Of a stretch of DNA of 64,000 nt, positions 27,683 to 37,221 are shown in pieces. Each line of letters starts with the position of its first letter. Position 1 is the first letter of the stretch. The position numbers and the translations under genes are program-made. The notes beneath the pieces were generated by a model that saw only the letters and a list, made by a program, of their open reading frames with translations, had not been told where the DNA came from and made no database searches. The DNA is taken from NCBI GenBank assembly GCA_050178135.1, contig JBFXGJ010000004.1, forward strand, positions 62,001-126,000, read 5' to 3'. This DNA comes from UBA288 sp050178135. Lineage in GTDB: Archaea; Halobacteriota; Methanomicrobia; Methanomicrobiales; Methanospirillaceae.

Positions 27683-28579
27683 TCAGAGATCGGCCCGTAC
27701 CGCGCAGACGGCCTCGACCATGTGTGTGAGCTTGGCGAAGGCGGCCTCTCGCGATCGCATCCGCATGCCGCAGTCGGGGTCGACAAGGAGGCGCTCGGCA
27801 CCGAAGAGCTCGACGCCCCGCTCGATTCGGGCCCGGACCGTCTCGACGGTCTCCACCTCGTCGGATGAGGAGACGATCACCCCGAGCCCGATCCGCTTCT
27901 CCTTCAGCTCCCGGGGCGCCAGGAGGTCGAGGTTCGACGGGTGACCGGCAAACTCCAGGTCCAGGACCTGCACCGGGTATTTCAGCAGCGCATCGATCGT
28001 CCCGGCGATCGGCCCGCAGGCATGGAGGGCGACCGGGACCGAAAGATTCGACACCACCACCTCGATCGCCTCGCCCGCGAGTGTGAGGTCGGCGATCCCG
28101 GTCGAGAGGATCGGCTCGTCCACCTGGATCATGCAGACGCCCGCCTCGACCAGCGCCCGGGCTTCGCCGGCAAGGACCTGTGCCAGGTCGAACGCGAGAT
28201 CGCCCCGGTCCCGGTAGACGGGGGTATCGATGTGGAGGGCGTGCGCGAGCGTGGTGGGGCCGGTCAGGATCCCCTTGACGAACGGGGCCTTTGACCGGGC
28301 ATACCGCGCGTCGTCCACCGTGATCGGGCGGTCAGGGGGCTCGATCCGACCGATGACGCGCCCGTCACGGACCCCGGGGAGCCGTCCGGCGAATGCGGCG
28401 ATCATGTCCGCCCGGACCTGCCCGTCAGAGATGATATCGACCCCGGCCCGGAGCTGGTCGTCGACCGCGGTCTCGAGCGCCGTCCGGTGCCGGTCGAGGA
28501 TTGACCAGAGACCCCGTCCCTCGACCGGCGGGTACGAGCCGACCACGGTCGTCGGGAGCAGGACCGGCGGGAGGGTCAT
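27683..28579 (-). CDS. metE: Core-MetE type methionine synthase (methylcobamide-dependent)
   Basis: 298 residues, corresponding only to the C-terminal catalytic barrel of cobalamin-independent methionine synthase. Opens with TTVVGSYPP. Zinc ligands are visible as VALHACG (His, Cys), a glutamate after LDLEFAG, and LVDPDCGMRMR (Cys). Archaeal short MetE proteins transfer a methyl group from methylcobamide proteins to homocysteine rather than from methyl-folate (family knowledge). Its start overlaps the aspS stop (ATGA). Confidence 0.85.
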   Translation of the reverse strand: MTLPPVLLPTTVVGSYPPVEGRGLWSILDRHRTALETAVDDQLRAGVDIISDGQVRADMIAAFAGRLPGVRDGRVIGRIEPPDRPITVDDARYARSKAPFVKGILTGPTTLAHALHIDTPVYRDRGDLAFDLAQVLAGEARALVEAGVCMIQVDEPILSTGIADLTLAGEAIEVVVSNLSVPVALHACGPIAGTIDALLKYPVQVLDLEFAGHPSNLDLLAPRELKEKRIGLGVIVSSSDEVETVETVRARIERGVELFGAERLLVDPDCGMRMRSREAAFAKLTHMVEAVCAVRADL

Positions 28580-29868
28580 GGCACGAGGCGGTGCCGGTCC
28601 CTGGGGAAGAGGACCGCCTCGCGGACGTTCGGGAGGTCGAGCATGGTCATCACGAGCCGCTCGGCCCCCAGTCCCCAGCCCGCGTGGGGGGGCATCCCGT
28701 ACAGGAACGGGCGGAGGTAGAACTCGAACGAGTCCGGCGAGAGGCCTCTCGCGGCGATCTGCTGGACGAGATGGTCGTGCTGGTGGACGCGCTGGGCCCC
28801 CGAGGAGAGCTCCATCCGGGGGTGCATGAGGTCGAAGGCCTTGCAGATCGACGGGTCGTCCTCGTAGGGCATCGCGTAATACGGGCGGATCGAGCTCGGC
28901 CAGTCGACGACGAAGTAGTGCTCGCCCATCGACTCCCCGATCGCCCGCTCGGCGGCGGGGGAGAGGTCGTCGCCGTAGGCGATCGGCTCGTCGATCCCCG
29001 CCGCGGCGATCTCGATCGCCTCGGCGTACGGGAGACGCGCGAACGGTCCCTTCGGGACGCGGCAGGGTTCGAAACCGCCCCGCTCGAGCGCATCACCGCA
29101 CGTGGCAGCGACGTGTTCGTAGACCGAGACCACGAGCTGCTCCAGGAGGTCCATGACGTCCTGATGGTCGGCGAGCGCGACCTCGACGTCGATCGAGGTC
29201 GCCTCGTTCAGGTGACGGGTGGTGTTGTGCTCCTCGGCCCGGAAGATCGGCCCGATCTCGTAGACCTTCTCGAACCCCGCCCCGATCATCATCTGCTTGT
29301 AGAGCTGTGGCGACTGGTTCAGGAAGGCCTCCTTCTCGAAGTAGGCGATCGGGAAGAGCTCGGTACCGCCCTCGGTCGCGGCCGCCACGATCTTCGGGGT
29401 CGTGATCTGGATGAAGTCGTGCTTGTGCAGGAACCGTGCGGTCTCGTGGAGGACGGACGAACGGACCTGGAAGATGGCAGCCACGCGGGGCCGGCGGGCG
29501 TCGAGGAACCGGGCGTCCAGGCGGGTGTCGAGCTCGGCCGGCACCTTCTCGGAGACGTCGAGCGGGAGGGGGGTCTCTGCGCGGGAGAGGGTCTCGAACG
29601 CAGTCGGGACGAGCTCGCGCCCGCCCGGCGCCTTCTCGGTCGCCTTCACCTCGCCCGTCACCATGACGACCGATTCGCGCGAGACTGCGCGGACCGCCTC
29701 GGCGACCTCGGGGCTGACCTTCTTCTTCGGGACCGTGACCTGGAGGATCCCGGTACGGTCGCGCAGGAGGACGAACGTGAGCCCGCCCAGGTCCCGGACC
29801 TCGTGGACGAACCCCACGCACTTTGCGTGCCCGGTCTCGGGCGTGACCTTCTCAATCGGCGTCCGCAT
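28576..29868 (-). CDS. aspS: Aspartyl-tRNA synthetase, archaeal type
   Basis: 430 residues. N-terminal OB fold (VGFVHEVRDLGGLTFVLLRDRTG) binds the anticodon. The class II core has motif 2 (FRAEEHNTTRHLNEATSIDVE) and motif 3 (GWGLGAERLVMTML). The archaeal form lacks the bacterial insertion domain. Many archaeal enzymes are non-discriminating and also make Asp-tRNA(Asn); this cannot be decided here. It is upstream of metE in the same transcript. Confidence 0.96.
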   Translation of the reverse strand: MRTPIEKVTPETGHAKCVGFVHEVRDLGGLTFVLLRDRTGILQVTVPKKKVSPEVAEAVRAVSRESVVMVTGEVKATEKAPGGRELVPTAFETLSRAETPLPLDVSEKVPAELDTRLDARFLDARRPRVAAIFQVRSSVLHETARFLHKHDFIQITTPKIVAAATEGGTELFPIAYFEKEAFLNQSPQLYKQMMIGAGFEKVYEIGPIFRAEEHNTTRHLNEATSIDVEVALADHQDVMDLLEQLVVSVYEHVAATCGDALERGGFEPCRVPKGPFARLPYAEAIEIAAAGIDEPIAYGDDLSPAAERAIGESMGEHYFVVDWPSSIRPYYAMPYEDDPSICKAFDLMHPRMELSSGAQRVHQHDHLVQQIAARGLSPDSFEFYLRPFLYGMPPHAGWGLGAERLVMTMLDLPNVREAVLFPRDRHRLVP

Positions 29869-30010
29869 GGAAAAACCTGGAATATATTGGGCACCGGGCC
29901 TAATTGGCTTTGTGATTCAACAGATTCACCGATCGACTCTTGCATGGGGCGACTCTCGTCCGATCCTCCATCGCGGGGCGAGAAGGAACCGGGGGAGGGG
30001 GAACCCCGGT

Positions 30011-32035
30011 TCATAGTGCGTTGAAGAGCCTGACGACGTCAGCGAAATCGATCCGGCCGTTGTCATTGTAGTCGAAGGCCGTGAGCGGCTCGTTCGCTGC
30101 GATCCAGGCCATCTGGTTGAAGTAGAGCACGACATCGGCGAAGTCCCTTCGGCTGTTCCCATTCACATCCTCGTATTTCCCGTTTTCGTCGATGTCCCGT
30201 GGGATTCCAGAGCCGCCAGGAACCAGGGCGATGGGTAATGCGGTTGGAGTGGGGGAGACGCCGCCGTTCGAGAAGACCAGGACCTGGCCGTTGTACGGAT
30301 CCGTCACGAAGATCCTGCCGGCGCCATCAACCGCGATCCCCTCGGGTCCCATCAGCTGGCTCCCGCCCGGAGCGTGGGTGCTCCACGTCAGCAGGAAGGT
30401 CCCATCGGACCTGAACTTTGTCACCCGCCGGGCCGTGAAGTCGACGACGTATACATTGTTGGCAGCATCGACCGCGATCCCCTGAGGGCTCACAAACTGG
30501 CCATCCCCCGCACCCTCGGTGCCCCATTTCGTGACGAAGGCGCCGTCGGACGTCATCTTCACCACGCAGCTGTTGCCGTAGTCCACGACGTAGAGATAGC
30601 CCGCGGAATCGATCGTGATCCCCTCCGGCCCGTCGAACTGCCCTCCGGGGGCGTAGGTGCTCCACTTCGCCACGAAGGTTCCATCGGGTTTGAACTTCTG
30701 AACACAGTCGTTTCCGCTGTCGACCACGTAGACATTCCCCTGCCCGTCCACGGCGATCCAGCGTGGCTCGACGAACTGCGCCGTGCCGGTGCCTTCGGTC
30801 CCCCACTGGGTAACGAAGGTCCCGGTCGTCGAAAACTTCTGGACCCGGTCGTTGGCGGTGTCCGCGACATAGATGCTACCTGTTCCGTCGACCGCGACGC
30901 CCATCGGCCCGGAGAACTGCGCAGTGCCGGTGCCCCTGGTGCCCCACGTCGATAGGACCGCGCCCGACGGTCCAAACGTCTTTATCTGGTGGTTGGAGTG
31001 GTCGGCGACATAGACGTTACCCGCTCCGTCGACCGCGACCCCAGTGGGGGTCGAGGCGCTCGTGTCCCCAGAGCGATCGGTCTCCCAAATGTCTGCAAGC
31101 CCGTGCGCCTGCCTGGCGAACTTCTGCACCCGTGAATTGGTCGAGTCGACCACGAAGATGGTTCCCGATCCGTCCACCGCGACCCCGTAGGGGTACCAGA
31201 ACTGCCCATCCGAGGATCCGGCCCCGCCGAGCGTCCCGACGAAGGTGCCGGACGAGGTGAACCGCTGGACCCGGTGGTTGTTCCGCTCGGTCACGAAGAC
31301 GTTGCCTGTGCCGTCGACAGCGATGTCCGCCGGCACATCGAACTCCCCATCACCCGAGCCAGGGCTTCCCCACGACCCGAGGTCGACTCCGGTCGTGGTG
31401 AACTTCAGGACCCGGTGGTTGTTGATCTGAGTGACGTAGACGTGGTCGGCACCGTCGATGGCGATCCCGGAGATACCCAGGAGCAGCCCCCATCCGTAGC
31501 TATCCGTCCCCCACTTGAGGATGAAATCGCCGTTCGAAGAGAATTTCTGGATCCGACTGTTCGCGCCGTCGACGACGTAGACATCGTCCGCACGGTCGAT
31601 CGCAATCCCCCGCGGATGAAAGAGCTGCCCGTCCCCTCCGCCGTAGGTCCCCCATTTCCTGATGAAAGTGCCGCTCGACGTGAACTTCTGGACCCGGTTG
31701 TTGTCGAGATCGGTGACATAGATGTTGCCCTCACTGTCGACGGCGATGTCCCAGGGGTTATCGAACTGGCCATCCCCCGACCCCATGGAGCCCCATGCCG
31801 TTATGAAGGTGCCGGTGGAGGTGAATTTCTGTACCCGGTGATTGACGGAATCGGCGACGTAGACGTTACCGGCAAGGTCGACCGCGATGCCCCGCGGATC
31901 ATTGAACTCTCCGCTCCCTGTGCCGTGCGACCCCCACTTCCCGACAAACTGGTACTCGTCGACCGCCGTCACGATCGAGGTGCCGGCGCAGAGCAGGAGG
32001 AGACAGAGCGCCACACCTGGAATCATCTCTCTCAT
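30011..32035 (-). CDS. Secreted NHL-repeat protein with C-terminal dockerin-like domain
   Basis: 674 residues. Signal peptide (GVALCLLLLCAGTSIVTAV), then about twelve NHL repeats of roughly 46 residues (pattern WG..G.GDGQF..P.GIAVD..GNVYV.D..N.RVQKF) forming two beta-propellers. A short linker leads to a C-terminal pair of calcium-loop segments (DENGKYEDVNGNSRRDFADVVLYFNQM and FDYNDNGRIDFADVVRLFNAL) that match type I dockerin repeats. NHL propellers bind proteins or polymers. No cohesin gene is in the window. Probably an extracellular binding protein. Confidence 0.85.
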   Translation of the reverse strand: MREMIPGVALCLLLLCAGTSIVTAVDEYQFVGKWGSHGTGSGEFNDPRGIAVDLAGNVYVADSVNHRVQKFTSTGTFITAWGSMGSGDGQFDNPWDIAVDSEGNIYVTDLDNNRVQKFTSSGTFIRKWGTYGGGDGQLFHPRGIAIDRADDVYVVDGANSRIQKFSSNGDFILKWGTDSYGWGLLLGISGIAIDGADHVYVTQINNHRVLKFTTTGVDLGSWGSPGSGDGEFDVPADIAVDGTGNVFVTERNNHRVQRFTSSGTFVGTLGGAGSSDGQFWYPYGVAVDGSGTIFVVDSTNSRVQKFARQAHGLADIWETDRSGDTSASTPTGVAVDGAGNVYVADHSNHQIKTFGPSGAVLSTWGTRGTGTAQFSGPMGVAVDGTGSIYVADTANDRVQKFSTTGTFVTQWGTEGTGTAQFVEPRWIAVDGQGNVYVVDSGNDCVQKFKPDGTFVAKWSTYAPGGQFDGPEGITIDSAGYLYVVDYGNSCVVKMTSDGAFVTKWGTEGAGDGQFVSPQGIAVDAANNVYVVDFTARRVTKFRSDGTFLLTWSTHAPGGSQLMGPEGIAVDGAGRIFVTDPYNGQVLVFSNGGVSPTPTALPIALVPGGSGIPRDIDENGKYEDVNGNSRRDFADVVLYFNQMAWIAANEPLTAFDYNDNGRIDFADVVRLFNAL

Positions 32036-32164
32036 TCAGAATCACCACGACTATTTCTGAATCGTCGAATGAAACAATAACGCTTGCGCTGCCCTGGGAT
32101 CGCCTCCTCCTCTTGATGTCGTGTCTTCAACCGATCGGGTCGGGCCCTCGTCGGGCTCCCGCGT

Positions 32165-33982
32165 TCATATCCCGGCGAGGAGCCCGTCCTCCTCGTCCGC
32201 TTCGTCTCCCTCGTCCTCCTCGTCCCCGGCGGTCACCGGGTTCCGGCGCTCACCGATCTGCTGGCGCCACATCGCGTAATAGAGGCCCTTCTGTTCGAGC
32301 AGGTCATCGTGCGAACCAGTCTCGACGATCGTCCCCTTCTCCATCACGTGGATCAGGTCCGCGTGCAGTATCGTCGAGAGGCGGTGCGCGATCAGGATCG
32401 AGACCTGGTCCTTGCTCATCGAGATGTCCCGGACCGTGTTCGTGATCTCCTCCTCGGTCAGCGAATCGAGCGCGGAGGTCGCCTCATCGAATATCAGCAG
32501 GTGGGGACGGCGCAGCAGGGCCCGAGCGATCGAGATCCGCTGCTTCTCGCCTCCCGACAGTTTCAGGCCGCCTTCGCCAATGTACGAGTCGATGCCCCGG
32601 GCGGACCGTCGGAGCAGGTCGTCGCACGCAGCCCGGTGCAGCGCGTCCAGCACCTCTTCGTCGGTCGCGTCCTGCTTGACGAAGAGGAGATTCTCCCGGA
32701 TCGTGCCCGAGAAGAGCAGGGGGTCCTGCGTGACCAGGCCGATCTGTCGGCGGATCGCATTGTATCGTACCTGCGACGACGGATGGCCATTATAGTAGAT
32801 CTCCCCGCTGAGAGGGGTGTAGAGCCCCACCATGAGTTTCACCAGGGTCGACTTGCCCGAGCCAGAGGGGCCGACGAACGCGATCGTCTCGCCCGAATGC
32901 ACGTGGAACGAGATCCCGTCGATGGCGTTGTACCCCGCGCTCCGGTGACGGAACACCACCTCCTCGAACCGGATGTCGTTCAACTCGTCGATCCTGATCG
33001 GGTTCTCCGGCCGCTGCTCGATCGGCTTCTGCATCAACTGGTGGAAGTTTTTCACGGACGCGTCGACCTCGCGGTAACTCACGATGATCGACCCGAGGTC
33101 CTGCAGGGGCACGAAGATGATCGTCGTGATGAACTGCATCGAGACGAGTTCTCCCGTGGTGAGGACCTCGCGGAAGATCAACCAGAGGAGGATGAACAGG
33201 ATCGACTGCTTGAGGATACTCAGGATGGTCCCCTGCAGGAACGTCAGCGAACGGACCCGTCTGACCTTCTCCATCTCCAAATCGAAGATCCTCAGGTTCT
33301 GCTCTCGCAGTCGCCGGATCTCGGGGAAGGTCAGGCCCAGGCTTTTGACGAGCTCGATGTTCCGCAGGGACTCGGTGATCACGCCGGACATCCGGTTCGT
33401 CTCCCGGTTGATCGCCCGCTGAGTCGTCTTGATCTTCTCGCTCAACAGGCCGGTGAGCGTTCCCATGACCAGGATGCCGATCACGAAGACCGGGATCAGC
33501 AACCAGTTCTTGGTGAAGGAGTAGGCGACGAGAAACCCGAGCCCCACGACCGTCGAGAAGAGCACGTTGATGAACGAATTGATGAAGATCTGCGTGTCCT
33601 GCCTCACCTTCTGCAGGACGGACAGCGTCTCGCCGCTTCGCTGGTCCTCGAACTCGTTGTAGGAGAGGCGAAGGGTCTGCTTCAATCCCTCGTTGAAGAT
33701 CTGCATGCCGAACTTCTGGACGGCCAGACGAGCGAAGTACTCCTGGAACGACTTGGTGGCCCGGGAGATGAGGGCGATCGCGACCGCCACGCCCAGCCAG
33801 AAGAGGACGCCCGTGATGAGTGCGTTCTCGGTGAGTGAACCCGTATTCAGGGCATAATCATCGATGATCGTGCCGAAGATCAGCGGGTCGACGAGGTTCA
33901 GCAGCTGGCTGGCGGCCGCTAGCACGAGAGAGACGGCGATCAGCCACTTCTGCGGTTTTAAGTACCTCCAGATGATCCTCAT
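32165..33982 (-). CDS. ABC exporter, fused permease and ATPase (MsbA/MDR type)
   Basis: 605 residues. N-terminal six-helix membrane domain (first helix KWLIAVSLVLAAASQLLNLV; coupling segment FNEGLKQTLRLSYNEFEDQRSGE), then ATPase domain with Walker A GPSGSGKSTLVK, Q-loop LVTQDPLLFSGTIRENLLF, signature LSGGEKQRISIARALL, Walker B HLLIFDEATSALDS and switch His in LIAHRLST. Works as a homodimer or heterodimer; no second half-transporter is adjacent. The C-terminal tail is very acidic. Substrate not indicated. Confidence 0.93.
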   Translation of the reverse strand: MRIIWRYLKPQKWLIAVSLVLAAASQLLNLVDPLIFGTIIDDYALNTGSLTENALITGVLFWLGVAVAIALISRATKSFQEYFARLAVQKFGMQIFNEGLKQTLRLSYNEFEDQRSGETLSVLQKVRQDTQIFINSFINVLFSTVVGLGFLVAYSFTKNWLLIPVFVIGILVMGTLTGLLSEKIKTTQRAINRETNRMSGVITESLRNIELVKSLGLTFPEIRRLREQNLRIFDLEMEKVRRVRSLTFLQGTILSILKQSILFILLWLIFREVLTTGELVSMQFITTIIFVPLQDLGSIIVSYREVDASVKNFHQLMQKPIEQRPENPIRIDELNDIRFEEVVFRHRSAGYNAIDGISFHVHSGETIAFVGPSGSGKSTLVKLMVGLYTPLSGEIYYNGHPSSQVRYNAIRRQIGLVTQDPLLFSGTIRENLLFVKQDATDEEVLDALHRAACDDLLRRSARGIDSYIGEGGLKLSGGEKQRISIARALLRRPHLLIFDEATSALDSLTEEEITNTVRDISMSKDQVSILIAHRLSTILHADLIHVMEKGTIVETGSHDDLLEQKGLYYAMWRQQIGERRNPVTAGDEEDEGDEADEEDGLLAGI

Positions 33983-35049
33983 TGTCCCGGAACCACGACG
34001 ATGAACACGCCCTTTCTCATCTATCCTCGCTGGCTGTTAAGAATGGTTGTCCGGCATCGCGACGGGTGGTCCGGGCGACCGGATCGGCGCAACTGTCATA
34101 AGGATCATCCTGATGGGTGCTTTTTCCCCCTCTGCGTCCCGGGACGCCTTCAGCGATCCCAGAAACCCGGGGACGTCGAAACCCCGGGATTCTACCTCCG
34201 AGGGAGTCGGGTCGCGGGTTCTCGCACGGTGAGGAGGATCACGTCACGCGGACTCGTGCCGAGACCGTTCAACCCCCGCGGAATTCCCGCAGGCCGTGAG
34301 CGGGTGTCATGGTCACGCGTGGTCTTCAACGGCCTGGCGAAGGGGACGCGACAGACGGGCGTCGTCCAGGTGAGGGGCATCGACGCCGGCAGTAGCGGAG
34401 GGACGCCCACCGGGACGACTGGGGTGATACCGATCCCGGCCTGATCAGGGGTCTGGAAGCGACAGCCATGACGGTCAAATTCTTGAACGTGCTGCGAGCC
34501 CAGTCATGGACGGCGACACGATGAGGGCGATGGTCGAGGTATCGTGAAGGCGGACCGGGGGATCGGGCCGACCGGCGCCCTCCCCGATCCTCGACAGGGT
34601 GTCGGTCCCGGAGACGATTGCATCCTCTGGCTCCGGCCGGTTCGCCGTGGCCCCTTCGTCGAGTCCGAGGTGGTCGGGGCCGGGAGCGGGCCGCGATTCC
34701 CGCTGTCTCCCGGATATGGTGCGCCGGCGACTTCTCACCAACGACGACTATTCTTCCTTCTTTTCACCCACGGTTGACGCAGCGACTCCGTCCTTGTACG
34801 TGCACATCTCCCTGCTTCCGTTCGGCTCCCGGGATGTGCCGTTGAATGCCCTCCCGTCTCGTTCCTCGATCCGTTCTCACGGGCAGGACAGCGCGTCCGG
34901 GGAACCTGGGAGCGTGGTGCCGGGCATCATGGTAGAACGTCCGGGTTTTTTCAGGGCGTTCATCTCGGGCACCTGCCGCGCGGATCGCGGGGATACACCA
35001 TTGCATTTTCTGTTCGAAAGGGCAACCGTATCCAGGATCCTCTGGAGAG
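33983..35049. other. 1.07 kb gap without a supported gene
   Basis: Open frames occur on both strands (for example 34001-34444 plus and 34475-34741 minus) but none has a convincing start signal or recognisable protein. Stretches of high third-position GC in changing frames suggest decayed coding DNA. The promoter of the MFS gene should lie in its last 60 bases, but no clear TATA box was seen. Confidence 0.4.
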
Positions 35050-36309
35050 ATGACGTCAGTTTTCGGGATGCCCCAGGAGAAGGGGAGATGGGTGTTCGTC
35101 GTCCTCGGTCTCATCATCAACCTCTGGCTCGGGACGATCTACGCCTGGAGCACCTTCGTTGAGCCCCTCACCGGGTATTTCTCCGGCAGTCTCGGCCTGG
35201 CGGTCACTCCCAGCGATGTCCTGCTGCCGTTCTCGGTGTACCTGGTCTCCATCGCCCTGATCATGCCGTTCACCGGGAGGATCATCGAGGCGAGCGGAGC
35301 ACGGAATGGGGCGATTGCCGGGGGCGTGCTGGTCGGGCTCGGCTGGATCCTCGCGTCCTTCTCGACGTCGGTCCCGATGCTCTCGGTGACGTACGGAGTC
35401 GTGGGCGGCATCGGCGAGGGGCTCGCATACAGCGTGCTGGTGGCTGTGGCCGCGTGCTGGTTCCCTGATCGGCGGGGACTGGCGGTCGGGATCACGATCC
35501 TCGGGGTCGGGTTCTCCACGTTCTTTACCGCTCACCTGGCAGACTATCTCGTCGGGTCCTTCGGCGTGATGAACGCATTCCGGGTCTTCGGTGTCGCGGT
35601 CATCATACTCATACCACTGCTGGCGCTGCCCCTGCGGTTCCCGGCCCCGGGCTGGGTTCCTGATGGGTGGGTATCTCCCCATGCGCAACCCGGCAAGGGG
35701 GAACTCTGCGAATGCACCCGGTCCCGGATGCTTCGGTCCTCATCCTTCTACGGGCTCTGGGCCTGCTACTTCATCGGCTGCCTGGCCGGTCTCATGGCGA
35801 TCTCGACCACCAGGCCGGTCGGCGCGGAGGTCGGCGTCGATGCCGGCCTTGCCACGCTCCTCATGGGATTCTTCGCGATCTTCAACGGGTTCGGACGTCC
35901 GTTCTTCGGGGCGCTCACGGACAGGCTGACCCCCCGGAATACTGCCATCGGGTCGTTCGTTCTGATCGCCGTGGTATCCCTTCTCATGTGGTGGATCCCC
36001 GTCGTGCCGGTGTACATCCTTGCCTTCGCCGTGCTGTGGGGCTGTTTGGGGGGCTGGCTGGCCATCGCACCGACCACCACCGGGACCTATTACGGCACCT
36101 GCGACTACCCGAGGTGTTACGGCGTGGTCTTTCTTGCCTATGGTGCCGGTGCGATCGCCGGACCGCAGCTGGCGGGGCTCTTCAAGGTTTCGACCGGGTC
36201 GTATATCGGGGTGTTCCCCTCGGTGTTCGCGCTTGCGCTCGTCGGAATATGTATCGCGTTTACCCTGTTGAAACCGCCCGAACAGGGTCCCTGTTCGAAC
36301 GAGCACTAG
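35050..36309 (+). CDS. OFA-family MFS transporter (oxalate/formate antiporter type)
   Basis: 419 residues, twelve membrane helices. N-terminal GLIINLWLGTIYAWSTFVEPL is the OFA signature, followed by the GRIIEASGAR loop between helices 2 and 3 and YGVVGGIGEGLAYSVLVAVAACWFPDRRGLAVGI. A central cytoplasmic loop with cysteines separates the halves. OFA members exchange small organic anions such as oxalate, formate or lactate; the substrate cannot be read here. GGAG precedes the ATG at 35050. The island boundary repeat begins 114 bases downstream. Confidence 0.9.
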   Translation: MTSVFGMPQEKGRWVFVVLGLIINLWLGTIYAWSTFVEPLTGYFSGSLGLAVTPSDVLLPFSVYLVSIALIMPFTGRIIEASGARNGAIAGGVLVGLGWILASFSTSVPMLSVTYGVVGGIGEGLAYSVLVAVAACWFPDRRGLAVGITILGVGFSTFFTAHLADYLVGSFGVMNAFRVFGVAVIILIPLLALPLRFPAPGWVPDGWVSPHAQPGKGELCECTRSRMLRSSSFYGLWACYFIGCLAGLMAISTTRPVGAEVGVDAGLATLLMGFFAIFNGFGRPFFGALTDRLTPRNTAIGSFVLIAVVSLLMWWIPVVPVYILAFAVLWGCLGGWLAIAPTTTGTYYGTCDYPRCYGVVFLAYGAGAIAGPQLAGLFKVSTGSYIGVFPSVFALALVGICIAFTLLKPPEQGPCSNEH

Positions 36310-36423
36310 GCCTTCGGAAATTTCACCACGGTCCGACCGGCATCTGTTTCGGCCACTGTCCTGCACCATGTCGACCGGCACGGAGACCGCTCCCGTCCGG
36401 GTCCGGATGCGTCAGCGAAGAAT

Positions 36424-36447
36424 CGAGAAGGAGCGCCGTGGGAGAGA
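36424..36447. repeat. Left copy of the 24-base direct repeat (att-like)
   Basis: Identical base for base to 39385-39408. Flanking bases differ at both ends, so the match is exactly 24 bases. It carries the tRNA-Ser acceptor 3' strand without the rest of the tRNA. Confidence 0.75.
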
Positions 36448-36459
36448 CGCCGTGAATAG

Positions 36460-36883
36460 GGTTCAAGTCTTCAGAAAAATAGGGGGTTGGAGACGTCCCC
36501 ACCCGAGGACCTCGCTGATCCGGCGGGCCGCTCCAAATCCGGCGGCACTGATCGACATCCAACTGAGGTACGAGGGGGAGAGGCGCTCCGTCGAGCGCCG
36601 GCGCCGTGTCAGCCCAGGCTTCGATGTTCGCAAGAATCGCGTCATCGGTGTAGCGGGTAACCGTGATCGCGGTCCGAGGGTATGAGAGGTTGTAGATCTC
36701 GCCTTTCGCGTCGTGACCGCGGAGAGTGGCCGCGAAGGTCTCTTCTCCAGGTGGTGCACAGCCGTTCCGCCCATGACGGTTGCGATCGCCGTGCTTTCCA
36801 TCACTGCCGTCACGTTCGCACCATGCGCGGCAATCGTCGGCGAATGCGCCGAGATGAGCCCGACGGTGCGTTATCGCGCGCAT
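36460..36883 (-). pseudogene. Frameshifted remnant of an unidentified small protein gene
   Basis: Protein-like sequence is spread over two frames. The ATG at 36883 has AGGAGG 11 bases upstream. After seven codons the sensible sequence moves to another frame (GLISAHSPTIAAHGANVTAV...VMGGTAVHHLEK, about 36862-36741). It then returns to the first frame (EETFAATLRGHDAKGEIYNL, then YTDDAILANIEAWADTAPAL, to about 36570). In the intervening region the start frame reads as low-quality Arg/Asp/Gly-rich sequence. This pattern fits two compensating indels in a gene of about 120 residues. The 3' limit is uncertain and the family is not recognised. Confidence 0.45.
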
Positions 36884-37000
36884 GATGATAGCCACCTCCT
36901 GATGGCTGGGGAGAAGAGGGTGGTCCCCCCCAGCGAGCCGGGCGAGGCCGGCCGCTCATGATTCTCCCCCCTGTCATCGTTGTAGAACAGGACTGCTCTG

Positions 37001-37097
37001 TGTCAGGAGTTCGTGACATGCGGGCACACCTCGGTGAAAATGTCCATTTCTCCTGACAGAACCGTGCAGGTCCGTCCGGTGTCACGATCTCCTGACA
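37001..37097. repeat. Pair of inverted 18-base palindromic motifs
   Basis: 37001-37018 and the complement of 37080-37097 match at 17 of 18 positions (TGTCAGGAGNTCGTGACA). Each copy is itself a 5-base inverted repeat (TGTCA-N8-TGACA). A third half-copy CTCCTGACA lies at 37050-37058. The arrangement looks like duplicated operator sites, or the end structure of a transposon. Confidence 0.5.
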
Positions 37098-37221
37098 TGG
37101 GGGCAAGCAGAGACACCCGTGTTTCCCATGACTCTTGATATCGATGAGCGGTTTGACAAAGACGGAATAGACAGCCCCGGACGTCTCGAAGAAATCAATC
37201 TCAAGCGCCAGCCAGGTCTTT

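Noticed and set aside
28501..30024. 507-residue open frame antisense to aspS
   Set aside because: The minus strand encodes unmistakable AspRS motifs over the same interval.
30100..31990. Direct repeats in DNA
   Set aside because: The repeats are codons of NHL propeller blades and diverge at silent positions; not a CRISPR array or satellite.
36451..36470. Second tRNA fragment near the left repeat (GGTTCAAGTC)
   Set aside because: The T-loop-like sequence has no pairing stem and is not an extension of the 24-base repeat.
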